Shown here: positions 43,920 through 53,178 of the stretch, piece after piece
How positions within the stretch are numbered: position 1 is the stretch's first letter
Layout of the letters: every line of letters begins with the position of its first letter
DNA from: Flammeovirgaceae bacterium UBA5585
GTDB lineage: Bacteria; Bacteroidota; Bacteroidia; Cytophagales; Cyclobacteriaceae
Assembly: GCA_002425185.1 (NCBI GenBank)
Contig: DILT01000010.1
Location: 496,001 to 560,000, forward strand
Reading direction: 5' to 3'
Length of the DNA: 64,000 bases
Notes under the pieces: model-generated
What the model saw: the letters and a program-made list of their open reading frames with translations, nothing else
Told to the model about the DNA's origin: nothing
Database searches by the model: none
Program-made: the position numbers and the translations under genes

Positions 43920-44771
43920 ATGAAAATTATCGAATGTCCGCGTGACGCCATGCAGGGGCTCACTGAATTTATCCCTACAGAAAAAAAGATCCGGTACATC
44001 AATCAATTGTTGGAGGTAGGATTTGATACGATTGATTTTGGGAGCTTTGTTTCTCCGAAAGCTATACCGCAACTTCGTGATACGGTGGAGGTGTTGGGAG
44101 AACTAAACTGGGAGGCCAGTCCATCTAAACTTTTGGCGATTGTGGCGAATACCCGAGGGGCAGAGGAGGCCTGTAAACACGAGGCCATTACCTACCTGGG
44201 TTTTCCGCTTTCTATTTCTGAAACCTTTCAACAACGAAACACCAACAAGTCCATTGCTGAAGCCCTCAATACGGTTGCAGAAATCCAGGAGCTCTGTCAA
44301 CAGTCCGGCAAAAAGTTAGTTTGCTATATCAGCATGGGGTTTGGGAATCCGTATGGCGATCCGTATGACGTTAAAACCGTGGAGCAGTTTGTTGACATTT
44401 TAGTGACATTGGGAATAGAAATAATTTCACTTGCGGATACGATTGGCGTATCAAACCCGGAAAACATTACATTTCTGTTTACCAGTCTTGCTAAAAAATT
44501 TCCAGCGGTTGAATTGGGCGCCCACCTGCATTCAAATCCCAAGTCGGCTGCAGAAAAAGTTGAGGCTGCCTTTAATGCCGGTTGCAAACGGTTTGATGGA
44601 GCCATAAAAGGTTTTGGCGGTTGCCCGATGGCCAAAGATGACCTGGTAGGAAATCTGGCCACGGAAACCATTTTGGAATGTCTTGGCAGCTATGGTGCTG
44701 CTCCCGACTTAAATCAGGAAGCTTTTCAAAAAAGCCTGCTGCTGGCCGATGAAATATTTCCAAAGCATTGA
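43920..44771 (+). CDS. mvaB: Hydroxymethylglutaryl-CoA lyase
   Basis: TIM-barrel enzyme of 283 residues that cleaves HMG-CoA into acetyl-CoA and acetoacetate at the end of leucine degradation. Visible residues: R8-D9 in CPRDAMQGL (catalytic pair), metal-binding HLH in LGAHLHSNP, and the mobile loop GAIKGFGGCPMAKDDLVGN with its catalytic Cys. The start is fixed by the conserved N-terminal KIIECPRD strand. No other leucine-degradation genes lie close. It might also act on related hydroxyacyl-CoAs. Confidence 0.92.
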   Translation: MKIIECPRDAMQGLTEFIPTEKKIRYINQLLEVGFDTIDFGSFVSPKAIPQLRDTVEVLGELNWEASPSKLLAIVANTRGAEEACKHEAITYLGFPLSISETFQQRNTNKSIAEALNTVAEIQELCQQSGKKLVCYISMGFGNPYGDPYDVKTVEQFVDILVTLGIEIISLADTIGVSNPENITFLFTSLAKKFPAVELGAHLHSNPKSAAEKVEAAFNAGCKRFDGAIKGFGGCPMAKDDLVGNLATETILECLGSYGAAPDLNQEAFQKSLLLADEIFPKH

Positions 44772-44836
44772 AAATATTACGTTGTACTGCATTTCGCCAG
44801 CCAACACTCTACTTTTGTTCCAAATATTGAAAGATC

Positions 44837-45463
44837 ATGAGAAGAGTATTTGTAATGGTTGGTTTTGTTTGTGTGGCCGCCATAGGTTTAGCACAAGGTG
44901 CGAAGGATTACACCCAAAAAGGACGTGAACTCCTGGAGAAGGAAGAGTATGTTGAAGCTCTGCTAAACCTGAATAAAGCCCTTGAAATTGATCCAAATTA
45001 TGCTTCGGCTTATTATTTCAGAGGAAACATAAAGTCTCAGTTTGATGACCGTCATGGTGCGATGAAGGATTATAATACCGCACTTGAGAAGAACCCAAAA
45101 CTTACGGAAGCATTTTTTGCGCGAGGCAATGTGAAGATGAAGCTTCAGGACTACTATGGTGCCATTGATGATTATTCGGCTGCCATAACGCTTAATGAAA
45201 ATTTCGTTGAAGCATACTACAATCGTGGTAAAGCGAAACAATATTTACAGGCATATCAGGATGCTATTAATGACTGCTCAAAAATTATTGCCATAAATAA
45301 GAAAAATGTTGATGCGTACTACATGCGCGGACTGTTACGCATTGAATTTGGTGACCTGAAAAACGGTTGCCTGGATTTGAGTAAGGCAGGGGAGTTGGGT
45401 GACCTAAAGGCCTATGAACTGATCAAAGAGAAGTGTAATCAGAAAAATCAGGAAAAAGACTAA
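44837..45463 (+). CDS. TPR-repeat protein with signal peptide
   Basis: Protein of 208 residues: signal (1-20, ending AIGLAQG) and four to five tetratricopeptide repeats (about 25-190), for example ALLNLNKALEIDPNYASAYYFRGNIK, AMKDYNTALEKNPKLTEAFFARGNVK and AIDDYSAAITLNENFVEAYYNRGKAK. TPRs bind partner proteins; it would work in the periplasm. It follows HMG-CoA lyase by 65 bp without obvious functional connection. Confidence 0.85.
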   Translation: MRRVFVMVGFVCVAAIGLAQGAKDYTQKGRELLEKEEYVEALLNLNKALEIDPNYASAYYFRGNIKSQFDDRHGAMKDYNTALEKNPKLTEAFFARGNVKMKLQDYYGAIDDYSAAITLNENFVEAYYNRGKAKQYLQAYQDAINDCSKIIAINKKNVDAYYMRGLLRIEFGDLKNGCLDLSKAGELGDLKAYELIKEKCNQKNQEKD

Positions 45464-45492
45464 GGATATCAGTTGGTTGAGCCAGTCGAAAC

Positions 45493-46602
45493 CTAACGAC
45501 TAAGCGCGTACATTTTACCGGGCAATGATTTTACGGCCCCGTTAAATTCCAGCCCCAAAAGTACGGAAGCCAACTGACTGACAGGCAGGTTTGATTTCCA
45601 ACTTAACTCGTCAATCATTACCGGACTTTTTTTCAATAATAAGGTCAGTATAATTTTCTCTTCTTCTGTATAACCATCCAACGAGAAGGATGTAACTTTT
45701 TTCTGACGGGTTGTCTTTGCCGCTTCCCAATTCATAATGTATTCCAAATCCTTTACAGACGATATCAGGTGTGCCTTATTGGTTTTGATCAGGTTATTGC
45801 AACCGGCCGAATAGGTTACGCCAATACTTCCCGGGAAGGCGAAAACGTCTTTATTGTAACCATTCGCTATCTCTGCGGTTATCAGTGCGCCACCTTTTTC
45901 AGCAGCCTCCACAACCACCAGTGCATCGGATAAACCGGCAATGATTCTGTTGCGCTCGGGAAAATTGTGCGCATCGGGTTTAGTGCCAAATGGATTTTCC
46001 GTAACCAGTCCTCCGTGCTCCAACATTTTGTGCGCAGTTTCTTTATGGGTTGCCGGATAAATAACATCTATACCACTGCCCATTACGCCTATCGTAGGTA
46101 AGTTGTTTTTTAACGCCTGTTTGTGCGCTTGTATATCAATGCCGTAGGCTAATCCGCTCACAATTAATACTCCGTGCGGCACTAATCCTTCTACAAGCTT
46201 TTCAACTTGTTCTTTTCCATAGGCTGTAGCCTGGCGGGTACCAACAATACCAACGGTTTTTGGATTTTCGAAATCAACATTGCCTTTTACATACAACATT
46301 GCAGGTGCATCGGGTATGTGTTTCAGGCGTGAAGGATATTTTTTGTCGAGGTAGAAAATAATTTCAACGGATTCTTTTTCTGCCCGCTTAATTTCTTTTT
46401 CAGCCTTTTCAAAGGAACTTCCTTTGGTGATGGTTTCAGCGATTACGGGACCAACACCAGGAATTTTCAGGAGTTTGCCTTTGGGTGTTTTAAAAACCTT
46501 CTCGGCTGAACCACAATAGCTAACCAGTTGGCGGATGGTATAATCGCCAATGCCGGTAATAAAATGCAGGGCCACTAAAGCAACTCTGTTTTGATCAATC
46601 AT
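45493..46602 (-). CDS. dprA: DNA-processing protein DprA
   Basis: Protein of 369 residues. DprA loads RecA onto incoming single-stranded DNA in natural transformation. Order: N-terminal helix-hairpin-helix/SAM-like region (LLKIPGVGPVIAETI), Rossmann-like core (VGIVGTRQATAYGKEQVEKL, VSGLAYGIDIQAHKQAL, GVMGSGIDVIYPATHKE, GGLVTENPFG, ERNRIIAGLSDALVVVEAAEKGGALITAEIA) and C-terminal winged helix (about 310-369). All motifs are intact. Other competence genes are not seen. Confidence 0.95.
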   Translation of the reverse strand: MIDQNRVALVALHFITGIGDYTIRQLVSYCGSAEKVFKTPKGKLLKIPGVGPVIAETITKGSSFEKAEKEIKRAEKESVEIIFYLDKKYPSRLKHIPDAPAMLYVKGNVDFENPKTVGIVGTRQATAYGKEQVEKLVEGLVPHGVLIVSGLAYGIDIQAHKQALKNNLPTIGVMGSGIDVIYPATHKETAHKMLEHGGLVTENPFGTKPDAHNFPERNRIIAGLSDALVVVEAAEKGGALITAEIANGYNKDVFAFPGSIGVTYSAGCNNLIKTNKAHLISSVKDLEYIMNWEAAKTTRQKKVTSFSLDGYTEEEKIILTLLLKKSPVMIDELSWKSNLPVSQLASVLLGLEFNGAVKSLPGKMYALSR

Positions 46603-46674
46603 TTCAGAAAAATGCTAAATAGTTCTGAATTCCTGATAAAATGAGGATTGTAATCTGTACAAAGCGGGAAAATA

Positions 46675-47013
46675 TCAGTGCAGTTGGTCGCGAAGCTCAA
46701 CGAGGAACCTGCGAACATTCTTGAGCGAATCGATAAGCTCGATTTTATCCTTCACCGAGTTGTTATCGTTGCGCAGCATTTCTTTGGCGCCCTGTAAGGT
46801 GAATCCCTTTTCTTTTACCAGGTGATAAATAGTTCGTACACTATCAATATCTTCTTTGGTAAACTGCCGGTTTCCTTTGCGATTCTTCTTCGGCTTGATA
46901 AGATCAAACTCAGATTCCCAAAAACGAATGAGGGAAGGGGCTACGTTGAAAATTTCAGCTACTTCTCCTATGGAGTAGTAGAGTTTTTCGATTTCTTTTT
47001 CCTTATACGCCAT
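46675..47013 (-). CDS. MerR family transcriptional regulator
   Basis: Protein of 112 residues from the ATG at 47013 (the frame runs further back but without family sequence). Winged helix-turn-helix at about 10-75: YYSIGEVAEIFNVAPSLIRFWESEFDLIKPKKNRKGNRQFTKEDIDSV, followed by a coiled coil. This short MerR form lacks an effector domain. In Bacteroidota such genes commonly lie near M23 peptidases and alaS, as here. Its targets are unknown. Confidence 0.88.
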   Translation of the reverse strand: MAYKEKEIEKLYYSIGEVAEIFNVAPSLIRFWESEFDLIKPKKNRKGNRQFTKEDIDSVRTIYHLVKEKGFTLQGAKEMLRNDNNSVKDKIELIDSLKNVRRFLVELRDQLH

Positions 47014-47075
47014 GCTGTGAAGCAAAGTAAACAATTAATCCATTACCGCCAATACTCTTACCCCGGAAAAATATT

Positions 47076-48410
47076 TCAATTCATGGTGAGCTTATAAACC
47101 ATAACCGAATGGCCGCCCCCTTTACCAGTCTTGCCCTGTGCGGTCACCAATAAGTATTGATCATCATCGGTAATTTCCATCCCTACTGGGAATGAGTCGG
47201 CAGGAATCTCCGCAACTTTGCTCATGGTGGAGGTATTCACGACAATTATTTTGCTAAGATTATTTACGCAGGCAAAAACATATTTTCCATCCGATGATGC
47301 TACAATGGTTCTGGCGCCCGGGCCCACATAGCAACTTTTCCAAGCCTCTTTATCGATGGTGTTTTTACCGGCATTTTCCAACCTGCTTTGTATAAAGGCC
47401 TGCCAGTTGGTTTTTTGAACGTGGCCTGTTGAATTGCTGCTGATGATCAGGTCATCGCCTGAAATAATCAAGTGACGGATGTTGTAGTAAGGACTATAAC
47501 TCACCCCCAGGTATTGGTAATTGTTCTCCAAATCAAAAACAGCAATGCCGCCATCGCCACCCATGCGGCCTACCAGCAGGTATTTTGAATCGGGGGTAAA
47601 TACGGTGCCCCGCAGGCAATATCCACAATTATTGTCGCGATCAACTTTTACTCCGGGCTCGAATTTGACCTCCAGCCGTTTATCAACGATGGCATGGTTT
47701 ACATAGCTAAATTCAAAGGGATCATCGGAGCTGGTATCAATGATGCCTAAGGTGTTATCCCCCCAATGAGTAACCGCCACATATCGGCTGTCGGGTGAGG
47801 CTGCAATCATTTTAGGCAGTATGCCGGTGGGCATTACCCGAATAATTTCATCTGATTCGGTATCGATAATAGCGACTGCCGAAGGACTTTCAGCATTCAC
47901 ATCATAACTTCTCCGGTAATAGGTTACCCATAAATATTTGCCGTTGTGCGAAAAGCAGCTTTCCACCGGCTTTCCACTGAAAATATTAAAATCACTTTTG
48001 CGGTAGCGGTATTTATAATCGAATGCGTTGTATTCTCCATCTTTAAAAAGATGCTGATTCTGTGCATTGAATACGTGGCGGATAACTTTTAGCTTTTCAA
48101 AGGTTTCAATGCTGTACACTACCGTTTCGTTGCCCTCCAGGGATTGCACATAGAATTTTTTCTTTTCGGGAAGGTAGTTTACCGACTTAGGTGAGTTAAT
48201 ACTCCGGTCAAATTTATCGTTAGGATTTTTTGTAGCAGCTACCCGGTGCTGGTACCGTGCTATTAACTCCAACGAAACGGGCGCATTAAAGGGAACCGAT
48301 GTAATGCCCAGGGTATTGTAAATGGATTCTTCTTCATCTTTTTGCGCAAAGCCATCGAAAATGATAAGAAATAGAAGAGCCGTGAACAGGAATTGCTTCA
48401 ATGCGATCAT
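47076..48410 (-). CDS. YncE/YVTN-type beta-propeller secreted protein
   Basis: Protein of 444 residues with signal peptide (1-22, ending DGFAQ). Repeated strands with a WD/YVTN feel follow: SAVAIIDTESDEIIRVMPTG, AASPDSRYVAVTHWGDNTLGIIDT, GGIAVFDLENNYQYLGV, TIVASSDGKYVFACVNNLSKI and VNTSTMSKVAEIPADSFPVGM. It probably forms a seven-bladed propeller in the periplasm or at the surface. No active-site residues are visible. It sits between the MerR gene and the M23 pair. Confidence 0.82.
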   Translation of the reverse strand: MIALKQFLFTALLFLIIFDGFAQKDEEESIYNTLGITSVPFNAPVSLELIARYQHRVAATKNPNDKFDRSINSPKSVNYLPEKKKFYVQSLEGNETVVYSIETFEKLKVIRHVFNAQNQHLFKDGEYNAFDYKYRYRKSDFNIFSGKPVESCFSHNGKYLWVTYYRRSYDVNAESPSAVAIIDTESDEIIRVMPTGILPKMIAASPDSRYVAVTHWGDNTLGIIDTSSDDPFEFSYVNHAIVDKRLEVKFEPGVKVDRDNNCGYCLRGTVFTPDSKYLLVGRMGGDGGIAVFDLENNYQYLGVSYSPYYNIRHLIISGDDLIISSNSTGHVQKTNWQAFIQSRLENAGKNTIDKEAWKSCYVGPGARTIVASSDGKYVFACVNNLSKIIVVNTSTMSKVAEIPADSFPVGMEITDDDQYLLVTAQGKTGKGGGHSVMVYKLTMN

Positions 48411-48484
48411 GAATCAATGAGTTATACAGATTATAAGCCACAAAATTACGAATTGAACAACATCAGGCGAAACGAATTGAACGC

Positions 48485-49447
48485 CTATTTGGTAATTGAG
48501 TCCTTATACTTTGGGTGCTCAACAATTTTCTGATATTCCTGATGACTCAGGTCGCGCTGGAAGAAATTGATAGGATTTACCTGCACACCATTATGTAAAA
48601 CCTCATAATGGAGATGGTATGCATCACTTTGACCGGTAGTACCAACATACCCTACCAGTTGCCCGCGTTTTACTTCCTGTCCAAGTTTTAATTCATATTT
48701 CAACAGGTGTGCATAACGGGTTTCGTAACCAAATCCATGATCAATATAAATCACCAATCCATACGTCTCGGAATAATCGGCACGCGACACCACTCCATTG
48801 CCTGTAGCGAAAACCGGGGCACCTTTAGGAGCCGTCATGTCCAGTCCGCGGTGGTCGCGCCATATTCTCAGCAAGGGATGAAAGCGATTTCCAAACGTTG
48901 TGTGCAGGTGTACAAGATCTCTATTGTGTATGGGTAAAATAGCTGGGCGTGATGCTCGCTTGCTTAACTGAATATCCGCCTTAAGGCTGAGTTCATCAAA
49001 AGACTGGAGTTCTACCTGAACCTGGTGTTTTAATTTTTCGAGCCGCTCATAACTTTCTTTCACCAGTTTATTGTCGGCAACTTCGTCAAACTTTCTTTCT
49101 ATACCACCCACACCCGCTTCGCGAATGCTGGGCGACAGCGGTTGAAGATCGAGCAACGTTCTGTAATAGTCATCATCTTTCTGACTGAAATCGGCCAGGC
49201 TTGCATAAGCGGTGTCAATTTCTTCCTGCAGTTCCGACCAATCGGCCATCAGCATTTTGTTTTCCTGTAACAGGTATTGCTCCTGTAAGGATGCATAGTG
49301 CTGAATGTACCACCAGGTTGCCGGAAGGGCGGTTATAAGCGATAGTAAAAGGTAGACAGCAGCTCGTATAAAAAATTTCTTCCTGCTTGGATAGATGCGC
49401 TCATACTGGCAGGTCTCGGGGTTATATCGGTAATAGAGATTGGCCAT
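48485..49447 (-). CDS. M23 family peptidase (second of tandem pair)
   Basis: Peptidoglycan endopeptidase of 320 residues from the ATG at 49447, one base after the neighbouring stop. A cytoplasmic N-terminal stretch YYRYNPETCQYERIYP precedes a membrane helix (about 27-48) and a coiled coil (about 50-130). The LytM domain (about 170-300) has zinc ligands H and D in RDHRGLDM and HLHYEV. All ligands are present. Its N-terminal motif matches the preceding gene, showing duplication. It probably trims or regulates the wall during division or elongation. Confidence 0.88.
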   Translation of the reverse strand: MANLYYRYNPETCQYERIYPSRKKFFIRAAVYLLLSLITALPATWWYIQHYASLQEQYLLQENKMLMADWSELQEEIDTAYASLADFSQKDDDYYRTLLDLQPLSPSIREAGVGGIERKFDEVADNKLVKESYERLEKLKHQVQVELQSFDELSLKADIQLSKRASRPAILPIHNRDLVHLHTTFGNRFHPLLRIWRDHRGLDMTAPKGAPVFATGNGVVSRADYSETYGLVIYIDHGFGYETRYAHLLKYELKLGQEVKRGQLVGYVGTTGQSDAYHLHYEVLHNGVQVNPINFFQRDLSHQEYQKIVEHPKYKDSITK

Positions 49448-49448
49448 G

Positions 49449-50414
49449 TTAATCGAGCGACTGGTTTTTTTGTTTGGCGAGCAGACGCAAGGCGGCATAC
49501 TCCGTACTGTTCAATCCTTCCATTAAATAATCAACCGGATCAACGTGTTTGTTCTTCTTCAGCACTTCAAAATGCAGGTGTGGTGAAACAGCTCCTCCCG
49601 TCATGCCCACCGTTCCGATTACAGCACCTTTAGAAACAGCTTGGCCAGGTTTTACTTTTACTTCACCCAGGTGGGCATATCTTGTTTTATAACCATTGCC
49701 ATGATCGATCTCAACAGTATTGCCTGTGCCCATTTGAAGATCACTCAGGCGTACGTCACTTACTTTACCAGATGCACTGGCGTACACCGGAGTTCCGCGT
49801 GGTGCAACAAAGTCAATTCCCTTATGCAGGTATTTTGCTTTATGAAACGGATGCGTGCGTTCGCCAAAACCGGAGGCAAGTTTTGTGAGCTCTTTGTTTT
49901 CTATCGGTTGAAGGGAAGGGATGTTTGTTAAAAGGTTTAATTCCTCACGACTAATCGAGAGGTTATCGCCAAATAAAAAGTTGACATAACGCGTAGTATG
50001 AAGAAGATTTTCGGATTGAGTCTTGGCTTTGTTGATAAGGTTGTAAAAATCAGTTGAGTTATTTTTAGAGGGCGTGAAAGCAAGTGAACTTAATACTGTC
50101 TTTGGGGTGAGCTCTTTGGCGATTTTTTCATGCACGATTTTTTCTGTCTTCTCCAGGGCGGCAAGTGATTCGTGAACGGTCCGCAATTCCTGTTTCAAAA
50201 CCGTTCGGTGAACTTTAAGAACAGCATTTTCCTGAAGCAAGGCTTGCTCAGTTTGTGTAGTGAATAATGCACTGTGCAAAAAAAGGAAGCCGATAAAGAG
50301 ACCACCGGAAAGCACTATGAATATCATTAGTGACCCCAGAATATTTTTGAGTTGTAGAGGAACCGGTTCGTACCGGCAGGTGGTGGGGTTGTATCGGTAT
50401 TTCAGTTGACGCAT
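49449..50414 (-). CDS. M23 family peptidase (first of tandem pair)
   Basis: Protein of 321 residues. N-terminal motif KYRYNPTTCRYEPVP, a membrane helix (about 27-49), a coiled coil (about 55-110) and a LytM domain (about 180-300) with ligands in YLHKGIDFVAP and HLHFEV. The fold and linker match the next gene, with which it is co-transcribed. alaS lies divergent 134 bp away. Both copies are intact, so they may be partners. Confidence 0.88.
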   Translation of the reverse strand: MRQLKYRYNPTTCRYEPVPLQLKNILGSLMIFIVLSGGLFIGFLFLHSALFTTQTEQALLQENAVLKVHRTVLKQELRTVHESLAALEKTEKIVHEKIAKELTPKTVLSSLAFTPSKNNSTDFYNLINKAKTQSENLLHTTRYVNFLFGDNLSISREELNLLTNIPSLQPIENKELTKLASGFGERTHPFHKAKYLHKGIDFVAPRGTPVYASASGKVSDVRLSDLQMGTGNTVEIDHGNGYKTRYAHLGEVKVKPGQAVSKGAVIGTVGMTGGAVSPHLHFEVLKKNKHVDPVDYLMEGLNSTEYAALRLLAKQKNQSLD

Positions 50415-50465
50415 GAGGGGTTTAAAAAAATCACTGAAATAAGCATGTTGTCATATATTGCCGCT

Positions 50466-50473
50466 TAATTTTG
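50466..50473 (+). promoter_or_regulatory. Candidate -7 promoter element of alaS
   Basis: TAATTTTG fits TAnnTTTG, with a TTG (50448-50450) 15 bases further up as a possible -33. It lies upstream of the ATG at 50549 and overlaps the longer frame start at 50471, which supports the shorter protein. Confidence 0.5.
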
Positions 50474-50548
50474 TGCCTTGGCTTAAATTTCAAGCCCCTT
50501 GGGCGGCCAAATATAGTAAAATATAGGTATTTAGATAGGAACCCCTTC

Positions 50549-53173
50549 ATGGATTCAGCAACGATACGGAAACAGTTTTTAGCCTTTTTTGAGAAGAAAG
50601 CTCACCTTATTGTGCCCTCGGCACCTTTGGTATTGAAGAATGATCCAACCCTGTTGTTCACCAACTCGGGCATGGTGCAGTTTAAGGATTACTTTTTAGG
50701 ACATGGAACTCCAAAGAGCAAGCGGGTAGCCGACACTCAAAAATGTTTACGCGTAAGCGGCAAACACAACGACCTCGAGGAAGTGGGTATTGATACGTAC
50801 CACCACACCATGTTTGAAATGCTGGGCAACTGGTCGTTTGGCGATTACTTTAAAAAGGAAGCCATAGCGTGGGCGTGGGAATTACTTACAGAAGTCTACA
50901 AGCTTCCGAAGGCGCGACTGTACGTTTCTGTTTTTGGTGGCGATAAAACCGATAACCTTCCGGTAGATGAAGAAGCTAAAAGGTTATGGAAAGATTTTGT
51001 TGAAGAGGATAGAATCATCTTAGGTAAGAAAAAGGATAATTTTTGGGAGATGGGTGAAACGGGGCCGTGCGGCCCGTGCTCCGAGATTCATATTGATTTA
51101 CGATCAGAAGAAGAAATTAAAAAGAAGCCCGGTAAGGAATTGGTGAATAATGACCATCCGCAGGTAGTGGAAATCTGGAACCTGGTGTTCATGGAGTTTA
51201 ACCGCAAGGCCGATGGTTCCCTGGAAAAACTTCCGGCTCAACATGTTGATACGGGTATGGGCTTCGAGCGCCTGTGCATGGCCATTCAGGGAAAGACTTC
51301 CAATTACGATACGGATGTATTTACACCGCTTATAGATTTTACGGCATCGGCAGCAAACGTTAAGTACAAACAAAACGAAAAAACAGACATTGCTTTGCGT
51401 GTAATGGCCGATCACATTCGTGCCGTTTCTTTTGCGATTAGTGATGGTCAGTTACCCTCAAACACCGGGGCAGGTTATGTGATCCGCAGAATTTTAAGAA
51501 GAGCGGTGCGCTACGGCTATACGTTCCTGAATTTTAGTGAGCCGTTTTTGTACAAATTAGTTCCGATTCTCTCCAATCAGTTGAAAGATGTATTTCCTGA
51601 ACTGGAGGCACAAAAGGATTATGTGGGCAGAGTGATTCATGAGGAAGAGATTTCATTTTTGAAAACCTTGGAACGCGGACTCAAGCGCTTTGAGGCTGTA
51701 GAAACTCAATTGAAGAATAAAATTGTTCCGGGCGAACTTGCTTTTGAACTTTACGATACATTCGGATTTCCAGTTGACCTAACCTCACTGATTGCCCGCG
51801 AAAAAGGTTTTTCGGTTGATGAGAAAGGCTTTCAGGTTGAGATGCAAAAGCAAAAAGAGCGCTCAAAAGCTGATGCCGCAAAAGCCACCGGAGATTGGCT
51901 TTTGGTTGGGGATGATGAGAAGACTGAATTCATTGGCTATGATTTTCTGGAGGCCGATGTGCGGATTGTGAAATACCGCAAGCTGGTTCAAAAGAATAAA
52001 GAATTATTTCAATTGGTATTCGATCGTACACCGTTCTATGCAGAAAGTGGCGGTCAGGTTGGGGATACGGGGTACATTCAACAGGGAAATGAAAAAATTT
52101 CCATCATCGATACCAAAAAGGAAAACGAGCTGATTGTTCATTTTACGGATAAACTTCCAACCGATTTATCGGCAACATTCCATGCGGTGGTAAACGAGCG
52201 CAAACGAAAGCTTACCATGAACAACCACTCGGTAACCCACCTGCTTCATGCCGCGTTGCGCGAAGTGCTGGGTAAACATGTTGAACAGAAGGGTTCGCTC
52301 GTGAATGAAAAAATTACACGTTTCGACTTTTCACATTTTGCAACTATGACACCCGAAGAAATTCAAAAGGTGGAAGATCGGGTGAACGCAAAAATCAGGG
52401 AAGATATCCATACCGACATTAAGCTCAATGTGCCTATTGATGAAGCAAAAAAACTTGGCGCCATGGCGTTGTTCGGTGAAAAGTATGGTGACTATGTTCG
52501 GGTGGTAACCTTTGATCCTTCCTTTTCGGTTGAACTTTGCGGGGGCACGCATGTATCCTCGTCAGCTAATATCGGCTTGTTCAAAATTATTTCGGAAAGT
52601 TCCGTAGCAGCCGGTGTTCGCAGAATTGAAGCTATTACCGCAGAAACTGCTGAGCAATATGTTCGAAATGAATTGTCATTGCTGGATGAAGTGCGGGCCC
52701 TCTTGAAGAATCCCAAAGATCTGATCGTGTCAGTTAAAAACCTGGCGGAAGAAAAACATGCTCTTGAGAAAAAACTGGACGCTATTCATCAGGAGTTAGC
52801 GAATACACTAAAAGATCAGTTGGCCAGGAAAGCCATAAAGTCAAACGGAACACACACAATTATCGAGAAGGTATCGGTGCCCCATGCGGATGCCCTGAAA
52901 AATATCGCCTACGCACTGCGCAACCAGTTTGATGATTTGTTATTGATACTTGCAGCCGATGTGGAAGGCAAGCCCCAGGTTTCTGTTATGATAGGCGAGA
53001 AGCTTATGGAAACAAAAAAATACCATGCCGGTGAATTGGTAAAAATTCTGGCAAAGGAAATTGATGGAGGAGGAGGAGGTCAACCTTTCTTCGCTACAGC
53101 GGGAGGTAAGAACCTGAGTGGACTGGATGCCGTAATTGCAAAGGCAAAATCGATTATTGATGGTATGGACTGA
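50549..53173 (+). CDS. alaS: Alanyl-tRNA synthetase
   Basis: 874 residues from the ATG at 50549 (MDSATIRKQF), the normal AlaS N-terminus; 26 upstream codons in the same frame have no family sequence and would overlap the promoter element. Catalytic domain (ATIRKQFLAFFEKKAH, TNSGMVQFKDYFLG, NHPQVVEIWNLVFMEFNR-type segments), tRNA-recognition domain, editing domain with zinc ligands HxxxH (NNHSVTHLLHAAL) and CGGTH, and C-Ala domain (about 730-874) ending in a GGGGGGQPFFATAGG-type loop. It leads an operon with gatB and a TlpA protein. Confidence 0.97.
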   Translation: MDSATIRKQFLAFFEKKAHLIVPSAPLVLKNDPTLLFTNSGMVQFKDYFLGHGTPKSKRVADTQKCLRVSGKHNDLEEVGIDTYHHTMFEMLGNWSFGDYFKKEAIAWAWELLTEVYKLPKARLYVSVFGGDKTDNLPVDEEAKRLWKDFVEEDRIILGKKKDNFWEMGETGPCGPCSEIHIDLRSEEEIKKKPGKELVNNDHPQVVEIWNLVFMEFNRKADGSLEKLPAQHVDTGMGFERLCMAIQGKTSNYDTDVFTPLIDFTASAANVKYKQNEKTDIALRVMADHIRAVSFAISDGQLPSNTGAGYVIRRILRRAVRYGYTFLNFSEPFLYKLVPILSNQLKDVFPELEAQKDYVGRVIHEEEISFLKTLERGLKRFEAVETQLKNKIVPGELAFELYDTFGFPVDLTSLIAREKGFSVDEKGFQVEMQKQKERSKADAAKATGDWLLVGDDEKTEFIGYDFLEADVRIVKYRKLVQKNKELFQLVFDRTPFYAESGGQVGDTGYIQQGNEKISIIDTKKENELIVHFTDKLPTDLSATFHAVVNERKRKLTMNNHSVTHLLHAALREVLGKHVEQKGSLVNEKITRFDFSHFATMTPEEIQKVEDRVNAKIREDIHTDIKLNVPIDEAKKLGAMALFGEKYGDYVRVVTFDPSFSVELCGGTHVSSSANIGLFKIISESSVAAGVRRIEAITAETAEQYVRNELSLLDEVRALLKNPKDLIVSVKNLAEEKHALEKKLDAIHQELANTLKDQLARKAIKSNGTHTIIEKVSVPHADALKNIAYALRNQFDDLLLILAADVEGKPQVSVMIGEKLMETKKYHAGELVKILAKEIDGGGGGQPFFATAGGKNLSGLDAVIAKAKSIIDGMD

Positions 53174-53178
53174 TTGCT

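Noticed and set aside
50471..50548. Longer N-terminus for AlaS
   Set aside because: The extension is not AlaS-like, and its first codon overlaps the likely -7 element.
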